A DNA stretch of 64,000 bases from Garcia nutans (Eukaryota; Streptophyta; Magnoliopsida; Malpighiales; Euphorbiaceae): NCBI GenBank assembly GCA_947685225.1, contig CANTUV010000011.1:62360501-62424500 (forward strand). The letters run 5' to 3'. The notes under the pieces were generated by a model that made no database searches, was not told the DNA's origin, and saw nothing but the letters and a program-made list of their open reading frames with translations. Positions 48,823-61,889 of this stretch are shown one piece after another. Positions within the stretch are counted from its first letter, which is position 1. Each line of letters begins with the position of its first letter. The position numbers and the translations under genes are program-made.

Positions 48823-49332
48823 TCAAGGGGGCGTAGATAGAGAAGCACCAGGAGGGGGTACGAGCCCCTGAAAGTTTAAAAAAAAAATTATATATATATA
48901 ACATATTATTTAATAAAATATTTTTTTAGAAAAAAAAATAATTTAAGTAATTAAAAAATATAACTAAAGCTAAAAAAAGAGGACCATCTATTTTTTATCT
49001 CATCTTTTTTTTCGGCAACCTATTTAATCATTCATTTTTTTTAATATTAGTCTATATCTAAATCTTTTTCTCTACTTTTAATAAAATTAGCAATAAGACT
49101 ATTATTTAACATTTTCAAAAAATAAAATTTATTTAAAATTTATATGATAGTTGATGACGTAGGTTTTCAAATTATATATTGTACTTTTATCTTTCTTAAA
49201 ATTATTAATTTGACAATTTATTCTTATTTAATAATAAACATATTTTTTATAAAATTTATATTAAGTTCTTAATTATTATTTCATTACCTTGATTTTTAAG
49301 TACCCCATAAACTATTTTCCTAGCTACGCCTC
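48823..49332. mobile_element. hAT-like MITE
   Basis: This 510-bp AT-rich block has ends that pair as inverted repeats (GGGGGCGTAGATAG against the complement of CTAGCTACGCCTC). It is flanked by a perfect 8-bp repeat TTAATCCA (48815-48822 and 49333-49340). The 8-bp duplication and G-rich TIR fit a non-autonomous hAT element. There is no coding capacity. Confidence 0.72.
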
Positions 49333-49805
49333 TTAATCCAACCAAAGATCAAGTGTTTTCTATGTGAATGACATTCATTTAATTTGGACGAATGTGGTAA
49401 TTTTTTCTTTGGTACCATTTTGTTATGTAGTGTAAACTAAAATGTAGAACGGCTGAAATGAAAACTCAGTTCTTCATTAATAGTCTGTAAAATAATTTTT
49501 TTTTTAAAAAAAAGGTATATTTGTCAGACCCACATCATTTTTTTTAAAAAATTATTATTATAATTAAATTATTTACATTTAGTTTTTTACTCGATTCAAA
49601 TTTAATCAAAGTACTTAATTACAAAAAAGCCCGGCAATCAAAATGCTGTCACAACATTGAACTATTTTTTTTTTTTACAACTCGAGTATACTTTTCAGTC
49701 AACTGAATTAAACCACATGTAGATCCCATATAGTGTAATTTACACTTGAACATTGAAATTTCAAACAAAAAACTTGATTAACTTAAGTACAATAAAATTT
49801 ATGTA

Positions 49806-49831
49806 TTATATATATATATATATATATATAT
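49806..49831. repeat. (TA)n microsatellite
   Basis: About 26 bp of uninterrupted TA repeats. Confidence 0.95.
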
Positions 49832-52800
49832 CTGTGAATGCAAATAAAATATTAAACATCTCCATGAATTATTTTAATAAAAAAAATCAAGATTGATGAT
49901 AGTAGGTGTGATTTCTCTGTAATGACTTACCAAGAACTGCTATATAGTTTGAAAGAGAGATATCATGACTTAACAAATGTTATTCGCCAAAAACTACTTA
50001 TCTTCAGATGCAAATGTTGGTCGGCCGAGCATCATTTTGTAAGCCTAGTTAGGGAATGCACTTGAATTGGACATAAATCTCCTGAAATGCACCAAAAATA
50101 AAACCTAACAAGCTGTTCATCAAGTATTAAAATTCAGAAGTCCTCTCACAACAAGATAATAATGTGCTACATATCATTTGATACTTTTTCCTAGCAACAA
50201 TGTCTAAACAGCAAGTCAAAATCCAAATAAAAAATAAAATAGAATTCCAGATCAGTAAATTCCAGCGCGATTATTGTTAATACTGACAATCACATGCATA
50301 GTACGTATGTTTGATAAGCCACAATAAAGTGTAATGTAATAAAAAAACATCTTTAATATAAACATTGTACTAGAAATTTAATATAAACATTGTGCTAGAA
50401 ATATATGCATTAGATTACATTGCATTATTATTTACCAAAGATACCCTAAAATTATTATACTTTCCACTCAAAAGAATTTTTTTTAAGAAAAAGAAAAAGT
50501 GAAGTACCTTTCAAGATTGCGAGGGAAAAAAGTAATTCATTCACAGAGCACCCTTTTTAACTTTTTGACGGGTGTTATATAACAGTTAATTTTACGAAGT
50601 TTATACCGAAAATTAAGGATGAAGAAGATTACAAAAGAAAATAATTGCAGTCTTCTTCACGTGCGATATCTATTATAATTGAGACTCCTTCCACGCTAAT
50701 ATGCTAAGCCTCCCTAACAACTGCCTTCGAGATTAACTCACCATTCTGCAGAAGGAAGGATGAAATATGACCATCGGTAACCAACCCATTTCACCACTAC
50801 TGAACCTGGTCAAGCCTTTTGAAGCTTGAAAATAGAATGTTTTGGTATACAAGCATCATCCTAAATGATAAAATAGTTGAATAAGATCAGTTCTGAGATT
50901 AATGCAGTAATAACGCATTTAGAATGTTGAAAATGTTGATTGAAGGTTAGTAAAATTTCCATGTATTACAATCATATAAAAGCTTCAAAGCAGCTAAAAT
51001 GTGCTTTGTTCGAAAAATAAATTCAATCTCAATGCTAAACATTTTCCAATACAAGTCATGTTGTTAAGTATTAATGGATTGACAAGCTAAACAATGGAGT
51101 TCCGAAAACATAAACGAGATAATTTTTTTTTGCTTATACATATGAGAGAAAGAGAGAGTGCACAGATAATATGACAACCTATTTAACTAAAAAATTGACA
51201 ATTTGATAAAAGTGGGCAAATGGATGAGAATTGGTCCAAGACCAACCAAGCACGTTATAATACATTTTACTGATAAAATTATATACATAGATACATGGTC
51301 CATAACATGGGTGTGAGGTTATCTTAGCATGAATTGATTCCACACAAAAATGTCAGTCTGAAAGCATCAATTAATCAGCTTATCATTAAGATACTGATGA
51401 TTAATAGAATCTAAAATAGGGATGATGGAATATAATTCTTGTGAGAAATTGGACATATAGACAGGGTCTACGTACATGCCACCAGTAACCCTTACACTGT
51501 CAAAAGTTATGATTACACATAAGATTCAGCTGCAGCTAAGCACAATTTCAACTGCTTTAATTGTAAGTTCTAACCAAGGTGAATTCCTATGATTATTAGC
51601 TACCTTAAGTTCAGACCATGTCTTAAGCCAACATTTTTCCCGAATTCTTCCTTACTTAGCATGATCCTGCAACTAAATTTCTCATTGCCATGCAAAGGCA
51701 ATAAATATGTTTGACATGAGAAGTTAAGTTAGTCATCCAAGTTTCTCACTGTCATGCATATGTTTGGCATGAAAGGTTAGGTCACGCAGTCAAATGCATT
51801 GTTAGGTTGTTAAACACCATCATAAAAACAATTTCCTGAGCTATTAATAACAGTGAGCCCATTTTATCCAAGAAGTTGTCATGGCTCAAGTCATCCAAGT
51901 TTTTTATATCTCCTTGTTTAAAATTTTCAATTTTTGCCCGCCAATTCTCTATCATAAAAAGCCAAATACAAGCACTTTTAACCAATAATTTCTAATATCA
52001 AGTCCCTCACCCCTCGGTAGAAGCAATAAGAAAATTGAGCCTCAGCTAAGAGGTTTAGGCATTTTGTCAAACACAGTATGTGCACAAATCACAAATAAAT
52101 AAAAGACCATTAAACTGACAAGAATTCAGAATTGTTGTGTAAGGAGATAAGAAATATAATTTTACATCAAAAATTGCAGGCATCAAATTAGTTACAACTA
52201 AACAAAACAGAGTTAAAAAGAAAAAAGAGAATTACTTGTGAAAGCGATGAAAACTCCCACTTCTCTCGTCCGCGAGAAAGAATGAAATTTAAGCCCGCAT
52301 AATCCTTTCGACATACTGTTGGGCTGAAGGGAGTGCCTCTCCCAAATAATTTTTTTAATTGCGAAGAATTATACTCAACCAGGTTTAATTGTTTTTTTTT
52401 TCTTTCTAATTTTGGATATCTAAACTAGCAATTAATTTTTTTAATTTAAATTAATAATGCATCAGCCGGGACATGATTATCCAATCACTAATGTCCTATT
52501 GCCACTTTTTCTTTGGCATTTATCAAAATTAAGTTCTCCCCATGTTTTCCTCCACAGTTGAGCAAGGCAAAAGGTTAATTTTATGATTTTATCATATATT
52601 TATAAAATAATTATTAAAAATAAAAATATTGGACATTAAAAATTGGAAAAAAGTATTTGTACAAACTTTTATGTCTAAATTTTGTACAAACACTGCAAAA
52701 TCCCAAAATTACCCTGTTTATCTAATAATGCAAGCTCTTATTTTTTTTTATCCATCTTTTCTTTCAATTTTGCTATTAATGAAGTTTGATATTTTTCAAT

Positions 52801-54296
52801 ACTTTGATTATTATGATTATGATGACCAATTTAATTAAGATCTAAATGGATTTACGTAAATCATAAAGAATAATTGTGATGACTAATTTAAAAAATTTTG
52901 ATTTTGAATTTTTTTTAAATTTTAATCCGTTATAAATTAATTAAGAGAAATAAAATAAAATAATTGAAGATATCATTCTCATAAATTAATATAGGTAAAT
53001 GAATATAGTAATAATAATAATAGCAATGATAATAACAAGAATAGCAATAACAAAGAAATATTTTTAACTTGAAAAATAGAAAAAATAAGAAGAGAAAAAA
53101 AAAACTAATTGAATCAATTGAAATTGTTCTATCTAACCTTATTTTAGTAATTTTATCTAAATCTTTTAAAAGTTTAAATTTTAGCTTTTTGATTCAATAA
53201 TCAAATTCAACACTTATATTTAGACTACATATTAATTTAAAAGTATGGAGCAGGAGAATAAAAAAATAATTATGTTCTAGCCTTATTAATCTAAAAATTA
53301 TAAATGAATAAATATAACGATAATAATGAAAGTAATAATAAAAATAAAATTTAATATATTTAAGTAATTTAAAATAAATATTTAATCTAAAAAATATAAA
53401 TAATGAGAAAATAATTAGTGTGCTCATGATTCAATTAATAAATTGTGAATTTTTCTAACCTTATTTTAAGTGGTAAGTTGTGAAAATAACTAGTATTTTT
53501 ATGGCTAGATTAATCAAACTATGAAAGAGAAAAAAAATTAAATTATTGAATCAATTTTAAAAATAAACTGAAATTAAATCATAATTAAGTGAATAATTAA
53601 CCGATTATTAATTAATTGTATAAAATAGATGGTTAACTTTTAAATTTTAAACGTTTCATTATATATATATATATCTCAAAATTAATAAATTTTATACATA
53701 CATAAAAAAAATTATAATATTACTCATAATTATATCAGTAAATTTTAGTATAAACACATAATTAAAATACAATATGTATATTTCAAATACAAATGAAATC
53801 TATTAAAATAATTTATTATATATTATTTATTATTTATTATATATAATTTATAAAAATTATGAATTTATAATAATCAAACCGAATAATTTTCTACCAATAA
53901 AAACCTAAAACAAAATCAAAAACTAAAAATATTAAAAATAAAAAATCTAAACTTAAACTCAACTCTATTAATTATAATTATTCATTCAATTTAATAATAT
54001 TTTAGTTTGATTTTTAATTTAATTAATTTTTTATCAGTCCTAAAAATAACAATAAATTATTTCATTTTAATTATTACTAAATTTCATTTTAATTTTACCA
54101 CTATCAATATGTTAATTTATTAGTGAAATTATATATCTTACTTGCTTTATACCTGCATTTTATATAAATTAAATCTTATATTTTGAAGGGTGTAAAACAA
54201 TATTAATGTTTAATAAATAAATTTAATGATTAAAAATAAATTAAAGTTATTTTTAAAATAAAATTATTACCGCTACTATGGTTATAAAGAAATGAA

Positions 54297-54347
54297 TAAT
54301 AATAATAATAATAGTAGTAGTAGTAGTAGTAGGAGGAGGAGGAGGAG
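54297..54347. repeat. Compound (AAT)n(AGT)n(AGG)n microsatellite
   Basis: Three trinucleotide runs sit back to back, AAT then AGT then AGG. Each differs from the last by one base in the unit. Confidence 0.95.
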
Positions 54348-55505
54348 TTATGTATCTATTCTATAAATGATAAAAGGGCAAAATAAATTAGAGAAAAATA
54401 TTGGAAGTTTTGAAATTAGTCAAAGAAAAATAAAATAAATATAAGAAAATTAAGTAATAATAGAGGCAACTTTCTATTAAAAATTGCTACATTTTTTATT
54501 TGTAAAAAATAAAACATATATAATTATCTTAAAAATTACAGAATAAATTTCATAATTATAAGAACTCAAATAAAAAAATACATATTTATGCAAATATGTA
54601 ACATACTCCAAGAGTAATAATTATAATTTAAACTAATAAAAGTAATGTTAGCAATAAAAAAGGCGATATAAGAAAAAAGAGTTAAATGAATCACATGAAA
54701 TAAATGCTTTATGCGTTGCTCAAGATTATTGATTATTGGGAATGGAAAAAATATTTAAGTTAGTTTTAAATTTTTAATTTTTAAAATATTAAAAAAATAA
54801 TTTCAATAATTATAAATTCTTGATTTGTACATTTTGTATATATACATATAGTTTGTACAAATAGCAGTATCCTAAAAAATTATATATAATCGTGCCTTCA
54901 AAATTTATTTGATTTATATATATATATATGTCACATAAAAATAACTATGTACATTAGATACATGTATAAATATCTTCATTATGTGTGGACAGAAAATGAT
55001 ACAAAATAAATAATCCACTCTATCAAGTTTAGTATTTAAATTGAAAAATATATAGGCGGCACGATCGAATATTACATATGGAAATTGAGAGTAGCATAAT
55101 CAAAGCACGAGGCGTGCGTATATAATATATAAAATTTTGAGTTAATAATGACAGGAGAAAATTAGTATTAAAACAAATGCCAGCCTAACTTTATTAAATA
55201 AGGAAATACTTGACATTAGCTTTGGTGCGCGATGAAATACTTGACATAAGCAAGCATTTTGCTATTAATTAGCATGCACTGAATAACAGGACACAAACTC
55301 TTTTATTTTTAAGAATATTTTTAGACAGATGTAATGTGCATGTCTAATTTTTTTTTTACTATTAAAAGAAATGATTTGAAATTAAATATTTTTAAAACGA
55401 AAGACACATTGACATTAATTGATTAAATTTAAGAGTTGGTGAATATCAATAATTCAATATAAGTCCTTCTTAAGCTATTCAAAAATAAAATTAATATAAA
55501 GTATT

Positions 55506-55506
<1 letters not shown>

Positions 55507-55545
<39 letters not shown>
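55507..55545. repeat. Compound (AT)n(AG)n microsatellite
   Basis: A TA run of about 16 bp passes directly into an AG run of about 23 bp. It has the same layout as the repeat at 6364-6425. Confidence 0.95.
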
Positions 55546-58163
55546 AAAGTATAACATTATTTACGAGTTAAACTAAATAGTTAATGTCTCCTCCTCCCTT
55601 TCAAGTATGTATAATTTAATAAATTTGAAAAAAAAGAATGAAACTTCAATGGATTTCCTGGATTTTATCGTCATGAGTGACATAAGTACGTAGGACATGC
55701 TTGGTGCTTGCTTATGCATGTACTGGAAGAAGAAACCAGAGTTAGATACACAGTATAGATTCATCCTAAATAGCCAGCTAATTTTATTTTTAATATAATG
55801 TTAATATAATATAATCAAATGGTGGCATGTTGAGGATACGAAAATTAAAGAAAATTAAATAAATAAAATTTATAGATCCCCTTCTCATTTCCATCCATGC
55901 CCTTTAAATCTTTTTTTCTTTTAATTTTTCTAATTGAGAACGAGATTATGTATAAGTATATTTTAATTTATATACCCTCTAATTTTTCCTATAAATATAT
56001 CACTATATTAAATATGCAAGTACATTAATTTTATGCATGCATATTTTATACCCATTAGATTTTTAGAAATTATAATTCAATTAATTAGAAAGTCGAATAT
56101 GCATAATGTTTTTAAATTTTATTATTATCACTACATTAAAATCTCATTAGTTTATATATTCTAACTTGCATATAATAATAATAATAATAATGAGTAAATT
56201 AGTAATAATAATTAAAAGGATTATGGTATAAGTTCTTGACCTATTTTGGATCGCTAGTTTGGATCACATCACAGCTTGAGATAGAAATATTTATGCAAAA
56301 AATAACAAATCAACAAAAAAAGAAGAAGGAGAAATGGTTTATTTATTTAATTTGAACTGAAAAATATTAAAATTAGGTATTCACAATATAATATATTACA
56401 AAATATAATTACTTATCATTTAGCCATAATTGAATGATTGAATCAAGTTTTTAATAAAAATAATTTTTTAGGAAAATAAATTTATTTTTCAGATAGTTTT
56501 AGTTATTAAATGTATATATGGATATAAAATAATTTTTAGGCTACTATTATTACCTAAAAAGGAAAATTGAAATAACCTTTGAATAATCAAATTGATTAAT
56601 TAATACTAAATTTCAAGTTTCTGTCAATAGTATATTTATTCATTCAATTTTTATTACTAAATTGTAATTTTGACTTTTATATATTAATAAAAAAAAATTC
56701 CTTTTGCTAAATATAAATGATTATAAAAATATTTAGTCTTACATAGTGAATCAACACACTAGCAGAATCAGTTGCTAAAAAAGAAAGAGCAAAATTTATC
56801 TTCACGCATGTAAAAAGAAAATGAAAGGTTGGAAGGACTGAATCTCCAACTCTGCTACTCCGACTAATAAAAAGTTATTTTAAAAATATACGTTTAATAC
56901 ACTATCAGAAAAAATTATCAACCCCTCGATTCCACCTTATACCACCCCTAAATCAACAATTGAAAAAATTCAATCACTGCTAAGTAATAAATTAAAAAAC
57001 GAATTAAATAAAAAAATTGCCCGGGGATTCAATTACTACTAACCAAATTCTTATCTTAGCCAACTGTGATAATCCCTGCTGTCTTAGTAATTTGCCTGTT
57101 CAGACCTGCAGCAAATCATGCAGTTCATTAATGCTGAATTATCGGGAAAATACATGGCGTTTTGTAATTGGATGTTTCACAGCCGAGAAATAAATTATTC
57201 TAAATCGACGGATTGCTGATTGGCCTTAGTTTTCTTATTTATTTCATACTTCTCTCCATTGCTATCTTTCTTTGCCAAAATTCACAAATTGTGCCGATAA
57301 AAAAAATAATTTAATATTCCATCCATCCAGATAAAGCCAATATTTTCAGTTTATATTTATCTATTAAATAATTATTAATTTTTTTTAATATTATATAAAA
57401 TTATTTTAAATATATTAAAAATATTTTTTTATTAATTTATTAATATTATATTATTAATTTATTAATTAATTTGTTAATGATAATTATATAATTAAAAAAA
57501 TTAATTAAATTTTTAATCATATAAAGTGATAATGAAAAAAAAATATTTTTTTATAAAAATAATAATTGCAACGGAATAAATGAAGTAGGTTTATTTGCAC
57601 TTTTTAAAAATATAGAGAGCAAAAATTATCTGATTCAAATTTTCATTCACCGATATAATAAAAATTTTCATTAATTTTTTATTAAAAAAAATTTATTCAT
57701 GATATTATTTTGATCCGTTAAATTAATAAAATCCAAGATAAATTATAGTATTCACTGTAACCATTATTATTTTTTTAGAAATTTACCCCAGGAAACTCTT
57801 ACAAATTGAAAATTTTGTACCCAAAACTTAATTTATATATATAAAAGAATAATTATTTCCATTAATGTCTAACATTAGATTTGATTAGGATTGTGAGTCA
57901 CTGAATTTAAATGTCAATTGTTCATTCAAAAAATAAATAAATAAATGTCAATTAGAGACAAATTTTTTTCCAGAGAAAATGTAAAGGCCAATTATAAATT
58001 ATTCCTCGAGTCTTTTCATCCCTATAGTTTTGAATTGAATATGAGTATGAGAACAAGTCAATCATGAATGTGAGAAACCACAATTTTTGAAGCAAAGGTT
58101 GGCTTGCGACTTGTGAAGATTTGACGAGTTCTTTTTGGCCAGTGCATTTGGCAAGTTTAGAAC

Positions 58164-58164
<1 letters not shown>

Positions 58165-58231
<67 letters not shown>
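58165..58231. repeat. Long (AG)n microsatellite
   Basis: About 67 bp of perfect AG repeats (roughly 33 units), the longest simple repeat in the window. Confidence 0.97.
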
Positions 58232-58234
<3 letters not shown>

Positions 58235-58399
58235 TGGGCTTAAATAATAGGAATAAAATATTTTTTAAGTAGATGAATTTAGTAACTTTTTTATATTAGT
58301 TCTATAAATTTTATGTTGATGATATTGAGTATTTGAATTTAGTGATTCATATGTATTAGGTTATTTTTTAAAGAAATTGGTTAACAACATTAATAGTTT

Positions 58400-58570
58400 G
58401 CCAATCAGGGTGTGATCTGATTGATTATCCTACCTTCCAAAAAAATTGATAAGATGCGGAGGTCTTGGGTTCGACTCCTGTCGACCACACATTCAGCACC
58501 ATTATATTGCATGCTAGTGCTTCTATGGTGCTCAGGGGAGGGCTACCCCCTGCTGTGTAGACAATAATAT
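58400..58570 (+). mobile_element. tRNA-derived SINE (putative)
   Basis: A perfect RNA polymerase III B box, GGTTCGACTCC, lies at 58468-58478. An A-box-like TGATCTGATTG lies about 45-55 bp upstream (about 58413-58423). The downstream body ends in GAGGGCTACCCCCTGCTGTG, which forms a small GGGG/CCCC hairpin-like end. It is flanked by AT-rich sequence. The limits and the target duplication were not determined. A decayed tRNA gene is less likely because no cloverleaf was found around the B box. Confidence 0.55.
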
Positions 58571-59699
58571 TATCCGATCCGTTAGTGGCCTGCTTGGTAT
58601 CCAAAATAAATTAATATTTTATTAATTAAGATATTAATGCCATTAATTAATTTTATTAAAAAATTATTTAAAATTTATAAATTGAAAATTTTAAAGAAAT
58701 AATATTATCAAAGTGAAATTGAGGATTCAAAATAAAAAAAAAATCAAATTATGCTAAAAAAATGTGATTTTCCTAAATAATAATGCGTCACTAGAATTAG
58801 AAAACTATGATTATGACGTGCCTCAATTTTAGTGGATTACATTCGAGTACTGTCGTACGTCATATTCTCTTCAATGTGCTCGGGGCGCCATGAGCCTCAT
58901 ACTATTCACCATTGTCCACGTCCATAGGGTCAAGAAGTTAGCCGCCAATTAATTCGCCACAGCCGTCTCTATTGATTTTAAACTATCAATTTTTTTCTTC
59001 AAAAAAAAATATATCAATTATCAATTTTTTTATTTTTATTAAAATATTAATTAATTAAATTTCAAAATGATTTTTTTTTCATTAATTAACATGGACGGCC
59101 GAATGACTCAAATAGAGTCAGATTCAGGCGGACACTATCACCGCCTCACCGGCCAACTCGCCCCTCCTTTGGTCGGCTGTTTAGATTTTTCAATTCATTG
59201 CATCACCTCGTATTAATGATTTTGATTTTTTTTTTATATAGTCAATCAATTTATTATGCAATGTGATAGTTTATTTTATAATAAGTAACACGAATTATAA
59301 GTATTGCCGATAAAAATAAATTACTTTTTGAATTCCAAAAACTAAACAAATCCAATGTAAGTGCTTTTTTTCGTTTTAAACTATCAACTAATATTAAATA
59401 ATGATTGAAAAAAAATACCTCTATATTTTCATTATCCAATAAAATAAAAAACCAAATTACATAATTTCCTATGAAATGTATATTTAATAAGTGTCTCAAA
59501 ACACTAATTAAGAATAATTATTTTAAACAAAATATAATTATAAATAAATATTTCAGATATATATAATTAAATTAATATAAAAATAAATTGAATAAAGAAA
59601 AAATTGAACATTTTAATAGCATTATATCCTACTTTAGTTATTACTTACCATCTTAGGTGGTAGATCGAAAATTTCTACATTTCATATATTTATTTTATT

Positions 59700-60268
59700 T
59701 GTAAAATGCATTCATTTGATAGTATCTAATTTTTTTTAGGCAGTGTTAGAAGACTTTATTTTTATAAATTTTTTATGATTAGATTAATAACTTTAAAATT
59801 TGATTATGAATTAAGATTTGGAGTTTTGATGATTAGGATAATTATTTCAAAATTTGATTATAAATTGAGATTTGAGGTTTTAATTTTATAAAAATTATTT
59901 AATCACATAAATTTATTAAAAAATAATTAATTTTTTAGATAAATAAAAAATAATTAGTTTAAATATTTTCTTTAAAATATTTTAAAAAATATATAAATAT
60001 TATTTAAAAAATAACATACATATTATATATTTTTTAAAAATAATATTAAAATATTAAAATAAAAATGATAAAAATTCTAATATTTAAATATTTAATGAGA
60101 AAATAAAATAAAATAAAATATTAATATTAATATCAATGTATAAATAGTAATATTACTTATTTGTATTAATTTTTTAATGTAAAAATAAAATAAAATATAA
60201 ATTTATATGTAATTTTTTTAATTAAAAATTTTATGCTCTTCGTCTAAATTATGGTTTCACCATTGATT
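59700..60268. mobile_element. hAT-like MITE relative (putative)
   Basis: The right end reads ATGGTTTCACCATTG. Its complement, CAATGGTGAAACCAT, resembles the TIRs of the copies at 25875 and 27600. The interior shares ordered AT-rich blocks with 27900-28200 and two units of the tandem repeat seen at 28614-28850, here inverted. The left end was not identified with confidence. Confidence 0.4.
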
Positions 60269-60321
60269 TGTATGGAGTATTTTTTTTGGCTAATAATTGT
60301 ATGGAGTAATTCACTTTCTTT

Positions 60322-60800
60322 GGTTAATTATATCAATGGTCCGTAATATTTTATTATTGTCTCATCAAAATTTCTAAACTTCATTTTTGTAAAAATAAAA
60401 TTTTTAAACATTTAATTTTGTTTCAATAAAATTTTTGGGACTGTTTACTAACAACTAAAATGTAATTTGCCAATTATATGTTATCATGTGATAAAAAAAA
60501 TTATTTCCATCTTAATAACCATCTATATTTTTTTAAACCTAAAATTACATTTTTGACAAGTCTAAAATTATATATTTTGCTTTTAATTATCCACATATGA
60601 GTGAGAAATAAGGTGAAATCATTTTTTTTACCACATTATGATATTTTATTATTATGTCATATTTTAATTTATATAAAATAGCATCAAAATTTTTATTGGA
60701 ACAAAAATAAAAATTTAAAAATTTTATCATTATAAAATAAAATTTAAAAAATTTAATAAGATAAAAATAAAAAATTAGAAACTATTAATGCAATTAACCC
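60322..60800. mobile_element. TIR element, MULE-like (putative)
   Basis: The two ends are long imperfect inverted repeats of about 110 bp. The left arm starts GGTTAATTATATCAATGG, and the right arm ends TTAATGCAATTAACC. Matching internal blocks are TAAAATTTTTAAAC and its complement. A clear target duplication was not found. It lies about 1.1 kb upstream of the WD40 gene's start codon and has no open frame. Confidence 0.45.
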
Positions 60801-61889
60801 TATCTCTTTTCTTTCTTCACAGGTAAAAGTATCCTGTGTGTGTATTTCAGAACTGTAAATTTTATAATAAATTTTATTTAGTCATTCAATTAATTATGTT
60901 GTCTAATATTTAATTTTAACAATTGGTAGTTGAGAAATAACTAGCCAATCGAACTCAAACTATATTTTACTAATAACCAGTGACTACGGAGGCAGTAACT
61001 ACAGAGGTAGAAAGGACAGAGATTGCGAGCCACAAAATCCACAGAGTCTCAACTCTCGAATTCTCGTATTTCGGGCTAGCCCGTTTTGACCTCTCCCGAG
61101 ATTCTCCTTTCCGTTTTTCTTTTCAGTTGTATGTGAGTTTATTTCTCTAACAGACGCTTTATTCTTGTTTGTTCTATTCCATTCTATTTTATTTTATTTT
61201 TCTCAAATTCTTTTACGAGTCGTTTTGTTTACTCTCTAGAGATTAGAGAGAATAAAAGAAGAGAGAGCTGGTAAATCCCCAATGGAAGATGAAGAATCAA
61301 TGGTTTGTCGGAGGTATTTAAAGTTTTTATATTTCATCAAAAACCTCAGCTGCCCAAAAGCTCCACATCTCGAAATCACTTTTTTGTTTGTTTGCTTGTT
61401 TCATGCTATTTGTTTATCCAGGAGTATATAATATATTTTACCCTTTTAATATACATATATATAATTAGATAAGAGTACATTTATCTCTTCATAATTAGTT
61501 GTTTATTTCTTATTTTCTTTTCATTTTTCTTGTTTTCTTATAATTCTTCATTTTACTGTATTCTGTGTTCAATTACTTCAAGTTATTATCCAGTGATCTG
61601 TGTGCATATGTTGCAGTTCTTGCGATTTGGGGTTTGCTTGAAAACTTTTTCTACTTATTTTCTCACTATGTTTTGTAGTTTTTCTTTTTTGGTATGAGTG
61701 AATTAGAACTGGGATCTGTGTTTTCTAGTATTAATTTTTATGGATTCATTATGGGCTTTTTTTTTTTAAGAAAATAATTTGTAATATCTAATGATGTTAT
61801 TGCTTGGGCGGAATTTAGGTTACTTCCTAGGGTTTTGCTAAGATGACTTTGTGCGTATTGATTTGATGGGTTGAACTGTTGAGTCAACT
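60801..61889 (+). promoter_or_regulatory. WD40 gene promoter, 5' UTR and uORF
   Basis: Sequence from about 61000 becomes less AT-rich and transcript-like. A candidate 5' UTR exon ends at 61313 (CGGAG, then GTATTT), and an acceptor TTTAG precedes 61819. If so spliced, an upstream ATG at 61282 opens a 19-codon frame across the junction that ends TGA at 61844-61846, 43 bases before the main ATG. Exon borders here are inferred. Confidence 0.4.

Larger units (their letters stand above)
49341..58399. other. Gene-poor, AT-rich region
   Basis: No gene is supported over 9 kb. About 49900-52330 is less AT-rich and might be a non-coding transcript or gene relic. A small direct duplication lies near 51680-51780 (TTTCTCATTGCCATGC and TTTCTCACTGTCATGC). 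The remainder is AT-rich spacer with simple repeats. Confidence 0.5.

Noticed and set aside
52629..53427. Short Phe/Tyr/Ile-rich frames in AT-rich DNA
   Set aside because: Composition is explained by AT-rich triplets; no domain, start context or splice structure supports them.
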